Translations under genes and position numbers: made by a program
From: JAUIAI01 sp049680625
Lineage (GTDB): Bacteria; Pseudomonadota; Gammaproteobacteria; Burkholderiales; Burkholderiaceae_E
Direction: 5' to 3'
Assembly: GCA_049680625.1 (NCBI GenBank)
Contig: JBAUID010000079.1
Location: 1-32,880, forward strand
DNA: 32,880 nucleotides
In this document: positions 32,576 through 32,880 of the stretch, in pieces
How the letters are laid out: every line of letters begins with the position of its first letter
Position numbering within the stretch: the first letter of the stretch is position 1
Notes under the pieces: model-generated
What the model saw: only the letters and a program-made list of their open reading frames with translations
What the model was told of the DNA's origin: nothing
The model's database searches: none

Positions 32576-32839
32576 ACCAGTAGGCGGGGTCGCACGGAAA
32601 GTTTTCCCCTCACCCCTTTTTGCGGTATTTTCAGTCGACTATGCCTATCAGGTCGAAGGGGTGTTGTGACCAGTTCAGGGGTTTGGGTATGGGTTTCGGC
32701 ACTTTTTTTGATTTTTGTTGAACCATCGGGGAACTAGACCGCACTCAGGTACAAGAACGAGGCAACAACGTTCTGAACTTTCTAACCGCAACATCAGTAA
32801 CGAAAACATTCCAATCAATTAACTATCCAGGACTTAAAA

Positions 32840-32880
32840 ATGAAAATTTCACAGCTCATCATCGCAGCCGCCGTTACCGC
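32840..32880 (+). CDS. Start of an exported protein, cut by the window edge
   Basis: The ATG at 32840, with AGGA seven to eleven bases upstream, opens a frame reading MKISQLIIAAAVTA at the window end. It has a Lys and then a hydrophobic core, as in a signal peptide. Only 13-14 residues are visible, so no function can be given. Its place after the curlin-like gene and the long leader hints at another surface or secreted protein. Confidence 0.65.
   Translation, partial: MKISQLIIAAAVT

Larger units (their letters stand above)
32338..32839. other. 500-base non-coding, structured region
   Basis: No gene is supported here. From left to right it holds a terminator hairpin, an inverted repeat around AACCGGTT (near 32488-32504), a perfect 10-bp hairpin (32538-32575), a long-range pair CACCCCTT (32611-32618) with AAGGGGTG (32656-32663), and T-rich tracts near 32702-32719. 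It is more A/T-rich than the rest of the window. It is probably the promoter and a long structured 5' leader of the exported-protein gene at 32840. Confidence 0.55.

Noticed and set aside
32730..32735. GGAACT considered as an ECF sigma -35 element before the last gene
   Set aside because: No matching -10 motif is visible 16-17 bases downstream, and the same hexamer before 31789 is too close to the start codon.

Overview
The window reads as a chromosomal segment of a Gram-negative proteobacterium, most likely a gammaproteobacterium outside the well-studied orders. The basis is the order lpxH - periplasmic cyclophilin - TPR protein // cysS, followed by accA-tilS-lysC, together with lipid A synthesis, a TRAP transporter and moderately high GC. 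I see no rRNA, tRNA, CRISPR array, insertion sequence or phage gene. Identities come from reading the translations by eye; no database search was run.

Region 1 (1-8805) is housekeeping. lpxH (cut by the left edge), a secreted cyclophilin and a TPR protein lie on the minus strand. Divergent from them are cysS, a DUF6352-like gene, accA, tilS and the aspartate kinase gene on the plus strand. Region 2 (8802-12230) holds a membrane diguanylate cyclase whose stop codon overlaps that of lysC, a CobW-type metal GTPase with a 15-bp tandem repeat at its 5' end, and an unrecognised six-helix membrane protein.

Region 3 (12358-19320, minus strand) is a catabolic/transport block. The apparent operon is TRAP binding protein, small permease, large permease, glutathione-transferase-like protein, class III CoA-transferase, and a family 3 solute-binding-fold protein with no signal peptide. 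A Na+/H+ antiporter gene lies upstream. Region 4 (19518-22410) has a Tat-type SMP-30/gluconolactonase-like gene behind a 30-bp near-perfect palindrome, facing an altronate/galactarate dehydratase-family gene. A heptanucleotide tandem repeat abuts the start codon of the latter. An RsuA/RluF-type pseudouridine synthase follows.

Region 5 (23407-32880) is the most interesting part and looks like a cell-envelope stress and surface-protein region. A histidine kinase with a very long low-complexity extracytoplasmic insert and an OmpR-type regulator are divergent from a pspA-like gene, a membrane protein gene and a von Willebrand A protein gene. The divergent gap carries two direct repeats GTAAA-N6-GTAAA, which resemble OmpR/CpxR-family boxes, and a sigma-54-like -24/-12 element. 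Beyond a strong double hairpin comes an ECF sigma factor, a cysteine-free anti-sigma-like membrane protein, an exported caspase-like protease with an intact His/Cys pair, and a secreted protein built of about 4.5 copies of a 32-residue Gln/Gly/Asn repeat that resembles curlin repeats. A 500-base structured non-coding stretch then leads into another exported protein that the right edge cuts off. The sigma/anti-sigma/caspase/repeat-protein set is the best candidate here for an undescribed system.
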